This document shows, in pieces, positions 1 through 10,778 of a stretch of 28,118 nt of DNA. The position numbers and the translations under genes were made by a program. Each line of letters begins with the position of its first letter. Position 1 is the first letter of the stretch. The stretch comes from Glomus cerebriforme (Eukaryota > Glomeromycota > Glomeromycetes > Glomerales > Glomeraceae), in assembly GCA_003550305.1 (NCBI GenBank), contig QKYT01000549.1, positions 8,264-36,381 of the forward strand, in the 5' to 3' direction. The notes under the pieces were generated by a model. That model was not told the origin of the DNA, searched no databases, and was given only the letters and a program-made list of their open reading frames with translations.

Positions 1-233
1 TGCTTTATGTAATCTATTTTATGATTATTATGAAAAAACAATCATTTGGAATATGACTTTCCTTTTTATTCAACATTGTTAATATAAGCAACTGCTGAAC
101 TAGTATTTATATTTTTTTGATTATCTAATAACCACACTCAATTGTAGAAAAGATTAAATAGATAACTCTTCTTGGGCACGTGAGAGCTTTTAATTGATTG
201 TTCTAAGACAGATATTCGTAAAAGTTTTTTTTT

Positions 234-257
234 GATCCTTCGGATCGTGCAAAGCAC
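234..257 (+). repeat. Double-hairpin element, copy 1
   Basis: Two perfect short palindromes lie back to back: GATCC-TTC-GGATC (234-246) and GTGC-AAA-GCAC (247-257). A T run precedes them. The same pair occurs in reverse at 1672-1695 with a paired base change in one stem. The design recalls the double-hairpin elements and small inverted repeats described in fungal mitochondrial DNA, but here the surroundings carry nuclear-type genes. Confidence 0.75.
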
Positions 258-1671
258 TGATGTGATCTCCTTCATTTAAGCGGCCTCATGGGATTATTCC
301 TATCGCAGCATGCTCATGCTAATCACTGAAAATTTTCTGGTCTTCGACCCAGAACTTGCGTAATCATCTATATTACAATATTGTGATAACAAGATATTTC
401 CTGATAGTGCATTGTTCTGAGAACATCTCATATAAATTAGTCATATCTTTTTGTATTGGAATACAAACCAATAAAGACAAATCACATACAGTAATCACGC
501 ATATATATTGCACTGTATATTTTCTATTATTGTTCTATAGAAAAGCAACTGAGCCAAAATTATGAATCCCAAATAATACCTCGAACTATATGACACTTAA
601 TAAGAATGGGTTAATCAAACCATACATTTGTCATTATCAATTGAAAAATCTTTACTCATTATAATTTAAAATGGATATAGTTCTAATGATTGGTAAACGT
701 TATATTCTTGAAGTAGAGACTGGACGTCAGAAACGTTAAATCTTTTTTCGACAAACATATGAATAAATTGAGGTACAAAGAAGAGGACATAAAAATCAAA
801 GATCATGAAATAAAAGCAAGGATTTGGGTATATTGATTATGGATTTACGTGTAAAAATCAGTGCGAGCACGATCTCCGATCAGAATTATTTTTTGACACC
901 CAGTGATATCGGAAGCTAGTAGAAAAACTTAAACAACAACAAGAAAATTACGAAAACGATTCTATACTTGTCTTTTAAATAAGAGTTTGCTCTTTGTATT
1001 CAAAAAACTTGAATTGTTTTTTGTTATATTAATAGACTAACGTTTGACTTTTGTTCCTACAGAATGTCCTTCTTTCGAGAAATATTAATTTATTTATAAG
1101 CTTAATTGATGAATTTGTAATTTTTTAATTGTTAGGAAGAGAACATATCTGGAGAAGGAGGTGTTCAACAAAATGTCATGATTGGTCAAATATTTACAGC
1201 GGAGCTGGAATCCTACCACAAATTATAATTTTTTATCACCCTGTTCAACAAATGGTCAAACTCTGAGCTCATAACCATCTATCAGAATCTTCCGTAAAAA
1301 TAATGCATGACCCAAGTATATGTTTCTTTGTTTTCTATGGAGTTATCACAGCATTTTAAATCTCGGAGTGGTTATTAGTTGTACTAATTACTTCTTAAAT
1401 TGATCGTACACAAAACAAAGAATATGTTAAATCTTTGGTTTGCATGTTCTTGCAATAAATTGTATATTATAAGACCGTCAGCTATTTATAACAATAGGAA
1501 ACAAGAAAATACTTTAGTAATTATATATTCGTAACAGAAATTGTTTATTAAAACTCACTACAAGTTTCATATGGAGTAATAGACTTATAATAATAGACTA
1601 TATACTCCTGGTGGATACGATAATAACTCACATACGCAGCTAGAATTTTTTGAAGTACTACAGCTTTTCCG

Positions 1672-1695
1672 GTGCTTTGCACGATTCGAAGAATC
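1672..1695 (-). repeat. Double-hairpin element, copy 2
   Basis: GTGC-TTT-GCAC (1672-1682) is followed directly by GATTC-GAA-GAATC (1683-1695). This is the reverse complement of copy 1, except that one C:G pair of the second stem has become T:A on both arms, so pairing is preserved. An A run follows, matching the T run before copy 1 in inverted orientation. Confidence 0.75.
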
Positions 1696-1900
1696 AAAAA
1701 ATAATGCGATGCATTATTAAGGAACTTGAACTTTGCTATGATGACTATGATTAAGGAAAATATTCAGGAATGATCTTCGATCTTATTTGTCCCTATAGAT
1801 GTTAAAATTTTGTTAATCTTAATGAATGTTGTACATTCTTCTTTAGGAGATAAGAAATAAGGACGAGCATGCTCAGGATGTGAAGATAACACATATAGGG

Positions 1901-3075
1901 TTATTGGAACACTAGATCCTCATGATTTTTAATCCAGTTTTCTTCTACCCATTTTTTTGCTCGTTCAACCGAGTTTCTCTTGAAATATAAAATAACGGTA
2001 GTATCATTTATCCATTTCAACCACCCGAACAAATTTAAAGCCTGAAAGCAGTTTACAATATTTTTACTTCTCCATTCAAGTAGGTGATTCCCGGTGAGAG
2101 TAAAACTTTCTAACTTTGAATTAGAAGGCGGGTCATATCCAAATGAAAACTTCTTATAATAATCATCGAGTATAATAAAATCTACATCGTTCATAACATG
2201 GGTAGATTTTAAATTGCTTAACTCTGATGTACCTACTGAAAGCAAGGAGATGTTATTATTGGAAACAACCCCATTTAAAAATAATGAAGATTTTTTTTTA
2301 CCTATAGACCAAAACCATATTTCTACATTCCATCCGTAATCTAATGCCCGATTTACAAATGTATAGTAGTCTCTGTCACCAGAAACCAGGACCAAATTAG
2401 CAGGACGACAAGTATAGATAATCTCGGCCATTTCATTACCTAATGTAGAATCTACGCCTTTTCTTTATTTCGTGCGTTTCTATCGAAAGTGAATACCTCA
2501 TATTCTTGTTCTTTAATGAATCTCCATAAAGTTTCCTCATCTGGAGGCCGAGAACCTACAATCACAGGTTTATTTCCTTGTTTTCGTCCATGCAATAACG
2601 TCGTGAGTAACATACCGTGGTCTATACGAAATTCATTAAGCTCGTATGATTTTCTTTTATTGTTATATGATCCCATTTGTTCTTTTTGCCCAATTACATA
2701 TTTTCTTTGGATAAATAAATTTGTATCATCAACAAAAACATATACTTGGCTATCTGGCACTGAGCGGATCTGGATCACGAAATAAATATGGTTTTCAAGG
2801 GTGCTGGGGTATAATTCTCCTATTTTCTTTTCTTGATCATCTAGTTGGATACCATCCATTATTTCTTTAATTGCCAAGTCGAACGGTTTATGTTTTTTGA
2901 TTATTTGTAGATTTTTTTTATCATTGATGGGAAATTCTACTTTCCATAACATATATGAACTTATATCATCAATATAGCAAGTTTTTATATTCTCATAGAC
3001 CATAGATATAGTAGTTTCATTGTTAATTTCAACAGGAATGACGCTAAGGTCTGTGGTAGATGCAACGAGGCACAT
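1901..3075 (-). pseudogene. CRN-header / NYN-domain nuclease fusion, one frame break
   Basis: Residues 1-103 from the ATG at 3073-3075 match the ubiquitin-like Crinkler header: MCLV start, a LWKVEFP core at 43-49, then the IGELYP segment and a closing YFVIQ strand. A NYN (PIN-like) ribonuclease domain follows: VFVDDTN at 114-119, then IVGSRPP at 172-178. The frame ends at TAG 2452-2454. The downstream frame resumes with VDSTL and then LVSGDRDYY, the other acidic NYN motifs, and runs 176 more residues from the ATG at 2431 to a stop at 1901. One missing base near 2452-2458 explains the break. NYN domains are metal-dependent RNases known from MARF1 and LabA relatives; CRN headers mark a class of eukaryotic effector-like proteins. 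The fusion is read from one continuous frame (2452-3075), so it does not depend on mending the break. The target is unknown. It may be a pseudogene or an intact gene with a sequencing deletion. Confidence 0.75.
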
Positions 3076-5346
3076 TAATTTATTTTGCCATGCTTAATAC
3101 AAAACGGACATATGTTCTAATTTCCAAGTTCAATTAAAAGTATTCAAATTATAGTTTGAAACAGTATTCACTACTGTATTTTGTGGCTTAGTTTCATGTA
3201 ATGAGTTGTATGACATAAGATGATCTTCCATTAAATGTTCACAGTCTCACTATACAAGAATAAGAAACGTAATATATCTGATATTATCAACTAAAATATG
3301 GATTTTTTAGTTATATTTATCATGTATTTTGTGGCGAACTGCAATATTTTCCCTAACGTAAGAGAACGATATATCCTCTATGAACAGAAACAGAAAACTA
3401 TCTCAAATATAAACAAACAAAGGTTCGATTTTTTTAATTGCAAATGTTATATAAACACCGTGTAATTCAGACTAGTCACGCTAAATATGACTATACAGAG
3501 ATTACTATCTTACTATAGAATTACAACCTCTTGAAATCTCGTGTTTATCTGAAGAAGCATAAACATATATTAAAGAAAATTTGAGAATATTTATTGAAAA
3601 GTACATTACTATCAAAGAATTATTTCCAATTAATAGGGTATAAACCATAAGCATTTTATATTTCATGGGATTGTATACATCGGCATTACCACAAAGAAAC
3701 ATCATTATTTTTGTTAGCAACCGATATTAGATATTGCGTAGTTTCTGCAACTTTATATAATAGAAAACTGTTAACGTTTTCGAGAATTCATTAGAAATAT
3801 ATCGACCAATAGTTAAATATTTAAAGTTAGAAATAATTCAACAGATCAGATTTATCATCAATTTTAATTTTGTGAAATGTCAAAAAGAAAAGTCTATCTA
3901 TAGCTACGTGAAGCTTAGATAATAAAGTTTAAATTAACTATGGAGGTGTGAGACATTTGAGATGATATTATCTTACTTCTTTAAAATATGATTCCCGATT
4001 TCTTCAGAAGTAAAAACATAGCATTTTTCAGTATTATTCTCCGGATCAGAAGCCAATGCCATTTACAGATAATTGGCTAACCAAGGAAAAATTACAAAAA
4101 CCCGTAGAGGATTTTTGGTCTAATTCTTTGGATCTTTAATGGAAAATTAATCAATAGCCTGAACCTATTTCGCAACCAACCATAACTCATTTTTAACACC
4201 GTAGTCATTACTAAATACCATTTGGTAATTTTATTTATACTAGATTTTTCTCATATAGTTAAAACCACTGATCTATTAGTAACAGAGAGATGTCGAATTG
4301 TTTCCGTGATATTAGCGTCTGAAAGCTTTCCATAGAGATTACTTTTTTCAGATGTGGATTAGAAATTGTATTACATTGGCGATTCGTCCTTGTCTAAAGT
4401 GATTACGGAGATTATTAGTTCGAAAGCTATGTCCACATTTATATTTAGAAAACTTGAACTTAGATCACACCTGATCCCAAAATTCTTTCTAGAATTTCTG
4501 ATGAAAACGGGTGTAACGTCAAAAAGTTCAACAAGCCATAATGTTAATTATGGAGAGAAAATAGTAGGAATGGGTATTAGTATATTCTACTATTTTGTTT
4601 AAAGACATAGTTAAGTAATAATCGAGATTTCGTTTTCCCCTTTTGTTATAATATTAAAACTAATGAATGATATTTATTCTCGTTGTGGGATCTTGAAGAA
4701 AATATTATCTAGGGATATCACAAAAAGAACAATCTAAAGGAATGATCAGTGCAACTGGCGAAGCCCAAAATCTTAATATACGGTGGTGTGCAAAAATAAT
4801 TGGAAAGTCATAAGAGCCAAAACCGCAGAATATGATCATTCATCGCCCTTTTTTTACTATTTTACCCATTTTTGTTTCCAAAGAATTATGCCCACCACTG
4901 TATATATAGGTGACACTAATTATTCTCATACTTCATTATGTATATCATATAGCAACATCATTCACTATATAGTATAACATCTGAGGAATATTTGAGAAAT
5001 CTCTGGAGAGGATTGGTCCTACCAATCAAGTAGTTAATTTTTACATAATTAGATCTCGATCTTTCGTTGTAAAAACATAAATTGTTTAGTCTATCCAATA
5101 AAGAATTTTTTATGTAAAGGATCTTTGAGTCAGTTAATGACAAACTATAACAAGAAAAAATATAAACATCTTAATAATTGTTAGTGAATATTACGAGTCA
5201 TACATAAAAGTTCTTTGAGAAGATAAGGCAACTTAATTATTTATTAGTATATTTATATCACTTACTTTTGTGTGAGCATCAGTGTTCTTGGAATGACTAC
5301 TATGATATAAAATTATTTTAATACTAGGAAACTGCATATGTTTTTT

Positions 5347-5357
5347 GAGCGAAGCTC
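5347..5357. repeat. Mini-palindrome GAGC-GAA-GCTC
   Basis: A perfect 4-bp stem with a GAA loop follows a T run. It has the same design as GTGC-GAA-GCAC at 12896-12906 but a different stem sequence. Confidence 0.5.
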
Positions 5358-5601
5358 AGTTCCACTGAATAGAGCTAATCATTTTCCGCTTTATTGTTTT
5401 GTTGACGAGTAGATATTAATTTATGATTGAAAGTTGTTACGTAAGATGATAACAGATAGCCAAGTCAATAACAATCTATTTAACTACCAGAAAAGTTCCT
5501 TATAGGATCGTTGAGCCGCCTCCTGGAGAGGATAAAACCTTTCATGTTATACCTTTTTATAGGTTAGTTAAGCGGGTGTTTAAAATGATACATTGTTGCT
5601 C

Positions 5602-5614
5602 TAGGCTTTGCCTA
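5602..5614. repeat. Mini-palindrome TAGGC-TTT-GCCTA
   Basis: A perfect 5-bp stem with a TTT loop stands alone in gene-free DNA. It belongs to the same class of small inverted repeats found across the window. Confidence 0.5.
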
Positions 5615-5843
5615 CGAAGCAAAACATTTTACTATAAACAAGTTTTTAACATAATGAAAGATTCGTGATATGATAGATTTGTACTATATTTCTTTATTAA
5701 TAAAATAACGTCAACAAAAAAGGAGGTACTAATACATGAAACATCTTTGCTGTCTACTTTTTCAAATAATGATGGAATATAAAAAATCAATTATAGTGTA
5801 ACGGTACTGTAACTCTTTTCATCTTTAAACTAAGCTAATTCTA

Positions 5844-6191
5844 TCAGATTTTAACAACAACGTGAATTTTTCCATCCGGTTTATCTTTGGAAAAATGACT
5901 ACTGATTGATTCGTCTGGGAAGATTTCGGAACTATTATAGAACTCATTTTTCTTAAAGAATTTAATTTGTTCATAGATGTTTTTAACTCCTTCGGTATCA
6001 ACCTTGTGGAGAATAAAGTTGGTAGGAGTAACCTTTTCAAATAATGTTGGCCACCTTTCCTTGATCATAACTCTTAGTTTATCGACCGTATCATCACTAG
6101 AGACGTTGAGCGTAATTATACTATGTCGTGAGATACTTTCCGGTGAGGAACGGTTGATAACTAAACAATTAATGCTAATGACATCAGCCAT
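5844..6191 (-). CDS. Stand-alone Crinkler (CRN) header protein
   Basis: The protein is 115 residues when started at the ATG at 6189-6191, read as MADVISINCLVI. It has the CRN header pattern: an initial hydrophobic strand, a TVDKLRVMIKER helix (residues 35-46), FILHKVD (59-65) in place of the usual LxLWKV, an ISSHF segment near 96-100, and a closing IHVVVKI strand (109-115). An upstream in-frame ATG at 6269 would add 26 residues of poor composition, so I prefer 6191. The header domain resembles ubiquitin and in longer relatives precedes a nuclease or kinase-type effector domain. Here the stop follows the header at once and no C-terminal domain appears in any frame downstream. It could be a truncated copy or a genuine header-only gene. 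It lies 2.8 kb from the CRN-NYN gene on the same strand, too far for a single transcript to be assumed. Confidence 0.72.
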   Translation of the reverse strand: MADVISINCLVINRSSPESISRHSIITLNVSSDDTVDKLRVMIKERWPTLFEKVTPTNFILHKVDTEGVKNIYEQIKFFKKNEFYNSSEIFPDESISSHFSKDKPDGKIHVVVKI

Positions 6192-6383
6192 TGTTCTCTT
6201 TTTCCTATTAAAAGTTGCACAAAGGGAATTAATATTTGTTTTCATGAATAGAATCATACTATGAAACATATTGATATAAATCGGGAATAAATTTTTAATT
6301 TTACCTTTAAAAATGTTTCACGGAAAATGTTAACTACATTTCTGTAACTGACGTATTAATTGACCCTGTTATCACACCCCCCC

Positions 6384-6400
6384 CACTTTGTGTCAAAGTG
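6384..6400. repeat. Palindrome CACTTTG-TGT-CAAAGTG
   Basis: A perfect 7-bp stem with a TGT loop sits right after a C8 run. It could be a protein-binding site upstream of the minus-strand CRN gene, or one more of the window's mini-palindromes. The sequence alone does not decide. Confidence 0.45.
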
Positions 6401-6810
6401 TTGCAAGTATCATACATGATGATCAAAAACGGAAAGTTGGGCAATAGAGAGTTACTGTGTTAGTACGATGATTATCGTGAGTTTATCCTGATCCATGAAT
6501 TACATTTCCAAAACACAGATGATACTTGATACAGTGATTATTATAGATAAGTCATATTTTAATATCTCATTAAATATATGATCCTTAAACCATAACTTTT
6601 AGATTAAGGTAGTTCTACTAGAAATGACAAATTTATCCAGGAGACAAGCTTTATTAAAATAATAATTCTGACAGACTTGGTCTCGTTATAGAGCAAAGCC
6701 TGATGTATTTACAAGAGATAGAGACTTGCCTATGTATATTTAAGAAACAAGAAAATAATAATTATTTTTGCATAAGAAATAAAAAGTCTTGATCGAAGGT
6801 AAGACTTTTT

Positions 6811-6895
6811 AATTAGTGTTGTTAAGTTGGCTCTGGTTAACAAGGTGTTCATAGTCCACATTTTCTTTCATGAGCTAATGGCTTCAGTTCTACGC
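6811..6895 (+). repeat. Dispersed repeat C, copy 1
   Basis: The stretch starts with TTAGTGTTGTTAAG and contains CTCTGGTTAACAAGGTGTTC and then TTTTCTTTCATGAG. It matches 24005-24095 in the same order with about ten differences. No open frame is shared, so it reads as a transposon remnant or non-coding repeat. Confidence 0.6.
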
Positions 6896-7000
6896 TGATT
6901 AAATATCAATACTCTGAATATACTTATTTTTGNCCTTCATCCGTTTTACCTACTACACAAAAATAGGATATTAAACATTTTTTTAGGGNGTTTCTAAAAA

Positions 7001-7283
7001 AACAATTGAATATTTGTATATGGGTTATTGTAGCAAAGAAAAGTAAATGTTATCGATAACCAAGATAATTACTTTGCTTTGCTACATAATAGTGAGCTCT
7101 GCCGATAAGAGCATAGCTCTTAGAAACTTAAACTCCTTTATTTCTCCGCTCTTTAAAGAGGTTGTAGGAGATATTCTCCTGCGGCTAAAGCCAGAGGTTC
7201 TAGGAGATACGCTCTATATGGAGAAGTTAAACTTCTCTTGTTATACTTGCTTCTCTTTTGGGAAGTAAGTTAAATGCTGATGT
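7001..7283 (-). mobile_element. Family A hairpin repeat, copy A1
   Basis: Read on the minus strand, the element begins near ACATCAGCATTTAACTTAC and ends with ATTCAATTG followed by a T run. The large hairpin has arms 7030-7046 and 7069-7085 (17 bp, one mismatch), with CCAAGATAA in the loop as read on the plus strand. Inside are TAAGAGC-ATA-GCTCTTA, GGAGATATTCTCC and GGCTAAAGCC palindromes. The open frame at 7047-7268 is produced by these repeats and is not a gene. No terminal inverted repeats or transposase are seen, so it looks non-autonomous. Confidence 0.7.
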
Positions 7284-7900
7284 AAAGAGAAAAATCAGAA
7301 CATGGAATTTGGAGATATATTGATAATAAACTTTATTATGATTATATTTTTATATATGATGTATAACAGTACGAACAAAGCGTTCTTCATTTTTTAGATG
7401 ATATGCGGTCTTTTTTACTATGTTAATTTCTATTATTTAATTGTTTTTGGTTAGTAACCTTCAGTTGAGTCACTATTATTCAATAGCTGCCAAATTTTCA
7501 ATAGAGTTGGCCAAAACTAATTTTGTATAACCCAAAGTAACGTAAAACTGGCTTATGTTTATAAAAGGAAAGATCGTACAATGATCTAATAAGATCATCC
7601 ATTGAAACGTAGCACCCATAAACAATAAATGGAAATCTTCCTATTCCGGTTTACCCCTGAGTCGATCACACTAAAATGTCATTGTGTCAAATTTCAAATT
7701 TCCGATTGATATAATGAATATATAAACTTAAATACACGCGTCGTTGGTTGTAAACTTTTTTACGCGTATAACTATCTTTATAAATCTTGTAGTTACGGAG
7801 CATGCACGGGATATAAAAAGACAAGGGTTAGTACATGTATGCTTTTTTGCGATATCTGTTATATTTTATATTTTTGTAACAACGTCTAACACATTTTATC
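7284..7900. other. Upstream region of the nuclease-like gene
   Basis: No gene is seen in this AT-rich stretch. It holds the likely promoter of the gene starting at 7901, but I cannot assign a TATA box or start site with confidence. Confidence 0.35.
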
Positions 7901-9314
7901 ATGTCTACGAATAATTTTACTATCAACATCCGAGGAAACTTAACTGCTTGCGACGAGATCCCTTATATTAAATATTTTGAACTTTGTCCTTATGAACATT
8001 GGTCCCTTCATCACTACGTAACGTTAATAATAGAAAATTACAAGTATGCCAAAAAAGACAAAGCACATCAAGTATTTTTTAATACCTTACGATATATTAA
8101 CACTAATGCATGTATAGCTCAAGAAGTTCAGGGTTTTGTAGAAACTCTCATAAAAAATAGAAAGGTAAACATATTCAGTATATTAATAAGATTCGATGGG
8201 CTCTATTGCAGGTGCTTGTGCCTATTGGATTTGCCCTAGTAGGAATCACGCAAGCATTGAAATGGATGCGTTTATTGGATTCGCCCTAATAAACATCATG
8301 GAATCTGTTAATATATTTTTTAGTAAAGATCTGTCGATTCTGGAGGAGGTTTCGGCTATGTACCTTTCTTTACATGATAAAATTTATGCTGGCATATTCC
8401 TGCATCTGCCATCTGATTTTATTTTTAACTGTCTAATGTTTATTAAGAAATATTCTTACATATTTTCGTTTCTACAGGCTGATATCGAAAAAGTTAATAA
8501 ATTGTGGAAAAGAGCAAAAAAAGAAAAGAAGTCATCACCACGATCCACAGTATCTTTACCATCAATGCCAACTATATTAGGAAAGAGACAGAGAGATCCT
8601 AATCTAGATGACTCGACTTTGTGCTTAAGCCCGATTCCACTAAAAAAACAATGCGTAGTTCCATATCCAAATAATCTTTGTCCTGATAAAGTTGTACCCC
8701 TACAAGACAATGGAACAGTAGATATTTTTGAGGTGGTGAAATCGGCTGTTCGATCTTTTCATCAAAAAACAATTGTCTTAGGATCTACTCGTTCTTACAA
8801 AAATTCGAATAATTTACGAGTCGATGCAAAATACAATATACGAATCCTAAGAGAAAGCGTATATGATGCAGAAATGTATCGTATCCTGCACAACTGGCTT
8901 GTAGGAATATATGGGTTCGAAGTTACCAGCCAGTGGCATTTGGAAGGAGTTCTGGGTGATGGTGATTATCACCATTTTTATTGTGATCTTACTATCAAAA
9001 AAAGTGGTAACTTTCATCCCGAAGCAATAATAGAGCTAATAGCCACAAGGACCATTTCCACTATTAGAAAACATTTCAATCAAGTCTTGAAGTATGCGGA
9101 CCAACTTTGTCCTCGAGAAGTATGGATTGTACATTTTTCTAGAGAAAATTCTTTACTAACAAATCCATATTGGCCTCCTCCTGAGGATGGATTAAATATG
9201 ATTCACTTCTGGCATGACAAGACATTTGAGAATGTGAGGATGAGTGCTAGATTCCAAGATTCTACGGGACAATATTGTGAAATAATAGATGAATCAATTC
9301 TTCCACTTCCATAG
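7901..9314 (+). CDS. PD-(D/E)XK-like nuclease family protein, unclear exon join
   Basis: The N-terminal part (7901-8164, 88 residues from ATG 7901) contains LCPYEHWS and an NTLRYINTNA helix. The C-terminal part (to stop 9314) has a basic, probably nuclear-targeting region (KRAKKEKK, then GKRQRD), then a nuclease-like fold. Numbered from the ATG at 8196, this has E226 in a helix, D264 in YCDLTI, E280 in AIIELIA and Q296-VLK-Y300, the QxxxY pattern of RecB-like enzymes. NPYWP, HFWHD and VRMSAR follow. The lysine expected two residues after E280 is isoleucine, so activity is uncertain. The join is odd: frame 2 gives way to frame 1 (coding-like, containing VPIGFALVGITQ) and then to the final frame. 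A 47-nt GT..AG intron at 8165-8211 resolves one step; one missing base near 8257-8290 would resolve the other. The ending resembles CRN-associated nuclease domains of Rhizophagus, but I see no CRN header on this gene. Confidence 0.65.
8165..8211 (+). other. Candidate 47-nt intron in the nuclease-like gene
   Basis: The stretch starts with GTAAAC, contains ATTAATAAG as a possible branch site and ends with CTATTGCAG. It joins codon 88 in phase 0 to the frame encoding VLVPIGFALVG. It is shorter than the other introns here. The same bases also read as open coding sequence in frame 1, so it may be exon with a frame fault just before it. Confidence 0.35.
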
Positions 9315-9766
9315 AAGTTCTCGAAAGTGAATAATTTGTTTGTATCGTAGTTTAATTTACCGAATTTATTATTTTGTATTCTACAAAAAAAGATTATGTA
9401 TTATATTGTTTTATAATAAACTCTGCCATATTATTGTCCATCTAATTAACCGTATATAATTTTTTCAATGCTTCGCAGTATCTCCTCTAGGAGAGTACCT
9501 CCTAGAACATCTTAAAGGAGATCATAACCCTTTATTAGTTATTTTATTAAACCAAACAATGTGATTCTTGAATTTGGGAGTTATCTTCAATAACCTATAT
9601 GTATCTGGTCAATATGAGCTATCAATAGGTTTTATCTTACTCCGGTTAATATATGAGAACAAAAGTTCAAGTAACACATTTAATTTTAAATGGTACACCG
9701 CATATGCTGCGTTATCTATTTTATCTATTCTACCCTTAAGTGTAGTGTAACCTAGTCAGGTGATTT
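9315..9766. other. Intergenic stretch with palindromic module
   Basis: No gene is seen. At 9478-9530 lies a module of the repeats' internal type: TATCTCCTCTAGGAG, then ACCTCCTAGAAC and CTTAAAGGAG. The open frame 9568-9750 has no coding character. Confidence 0.45.
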
Positions 9767-10058
9767 CATCCGCATTTAACCTACTTCCCACAAGAGAAGC
9801 AAGTATAAAAAAGAAGATTAACTTCTCCATATACTCGTTTAAGTTTATAAGAGCTATGCTCTTATAGCGTATCTCCTATAACCTCTTAAAGGAGTTTAAG
9901 TTTAGTTCCTACGGAAAGTCCTTCGGACTAAGAGCTATGCTCTTATCGGCGGAGCTCATGTTTTGTAGTAAAGCAAGGTAGTTATCTTGGTTATCGATAA
10001 TTTCTCTTCTCTTTACTACATTTACTATATACATATATTCGATTGTTTGGCTTTAGCC
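9767..10058 (+). mobile_element. Family A hairpin repeat, copy A2
   Basis: The element begins CATCCGCATTTAACCTACTT and ends ATTCGATTGTTT followed by GGCTTTAGCC. The hairpin arms are GTAGTAAAG (9965-9973) and CTTTACTAC (10011-10019), with TTATCTTGGTTATCGATAA in the loop. Compared with copy A1 (GTAGC..GCTAC) both arms have changed together (GTAGT..ACTAC). Two TAAGAGC-TAT-GCTCTTA palindromes (the first at 9848-9864), TTCCTACGGAA and GTCCTTCGGAC lie inside. Confidence 0.75.
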
Positions 10059-10778
10059 TTTCTTCTCTGTATATATTTAAAGACTCGCAATCATACGTCC
10101 GTCTATTTCTCAAAGTTAATTTTGTTTATCATATTGTGTAATATAGTGAAAGCTAGTTACAGCTACTCGATATATTTAATAAAATGTTCAGATATTGTCG
10201 ACAATACAATATGTTATAAAGAAGATTAATTTATCCAAAGCATTCATTGGTATTTATATTACAAAGGTACTTAAATTTTTTGTTTGAACTTCTTTGTTAT
10301 ATGTGAATAAATCATTAACTTAATCTTATGTTTTGAAAATTTCGTATGATCCAAGAATATAATTTGGAATTTCCGATGATATTAATAATTCTGTTAACTA
10401 TCTCATCAAGAAATCTGTCTGCAGATAACGCTTTGCAACGGCTTTCAAAGAGAGGTAGATCACTAATAAGATAATTTTGATATATAATATCAAAGGAGAC
10501 CTATTATAATAGTACAAATTTATTCTTATTTTATTGTTACATGATTTATTAACTCAGCTTTCGTCTACACGAAAGATAGGCCATAGCAATTGCTTATTTT
10601 TTTCACATTGTGTTGACAAAGCCACCCATAAAGAGTATGAAGATAATTCAGATCCGAAGGGACAATGCTTCGCATCACGTCTAGTGATTCAGATATCGAA
10701 AACTGTATTCCACAGTAACTAGCGGGACATCAATATTCTATTTCTTTTTATTGTAAAGAGATACAATTTGCAAATTTC

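Larger units (their letters stand above)
1..1900. other. Gene-free stretch with two double-hairpin repeats
   Basis: I see no convincing coding sequence on either strand here. Open frames are short and rich in I, L, Y and F, as expected from AT-rich random sequence. The notable content is the inverted pair of double-hairpin sequences at 234-257 and 1672-1695. The start of the window has no recognisable gene end. Confidence 0.6.
3076..5843. other. Gene-free stretch with scattered small palindromes
   Basis: No coding region is supported. Short open frames at 3505-3720, 4366-4602, 4783-4977 and 4958-5143 have low-complexity composition and no recognisable motif. Palindromes of the stem-3nt-stem type occur at 5347-5357 (GAGC-GAA-GCTC) and 5602-5614 (TAGGC-TTT-GCCTA). 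A degenerate CCTCCTGGAGAGG lies near 5519-5531. Confidence 0.55.
6270..7000. other. Intergenic stretch with C-run, palindrome and repeat C
   Basis: No gene is seen. A run of eight C is followed by CACTTTG-TGT-CAAAGTG (6384-6400), a 7-bp hairpin about 115 bp upstream of the longer possible start of the CRN header gene. The repeat C copy lies at 6811-6895. Two undetermined bases sit at 6933 and 6989, just before the family A element. Confidence 0.5.

Noticed and set aside
234..1695. Double-hairpin pair as the terminal inverted repeats of one 1.46-kb transposon
   Set aside because: No transposase or coding capacity between them, flanks show no target duplication, and the pattern also occurs singly elsewhere.
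2489..2785. Plus-strand open frame of 98 codons
   Set aside because: It is antisense to the CRN-NYN gene, whose motifs are clear.
5977..6264. Plus-strand open frame of 95 codons
   Set aside because: It is antisense to the CRN header gene.
6373..6384. C8 run as a G-quadruplex signal
   Set aside because: A single run of eight C does not provide four G tracts.
7047..7268. Plus-strand open frame of 73 codons
   Set aside because: It lies wholly within family A copy A1 and its codons come from the palindromic modules.
9767..10058. Family A as Helitron ends
   Set aside because: A hairpin near the right end fits, but the ends lack 5'-TC and 3'-CTRR.
10534..10722. Open frame of 62 codons with GATCCGAAGGG and ATGCTTCGCAT
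   Set aside because: No protein motif. The two short stretches may be decayed mini-palindromes but are too degenerate to claim.
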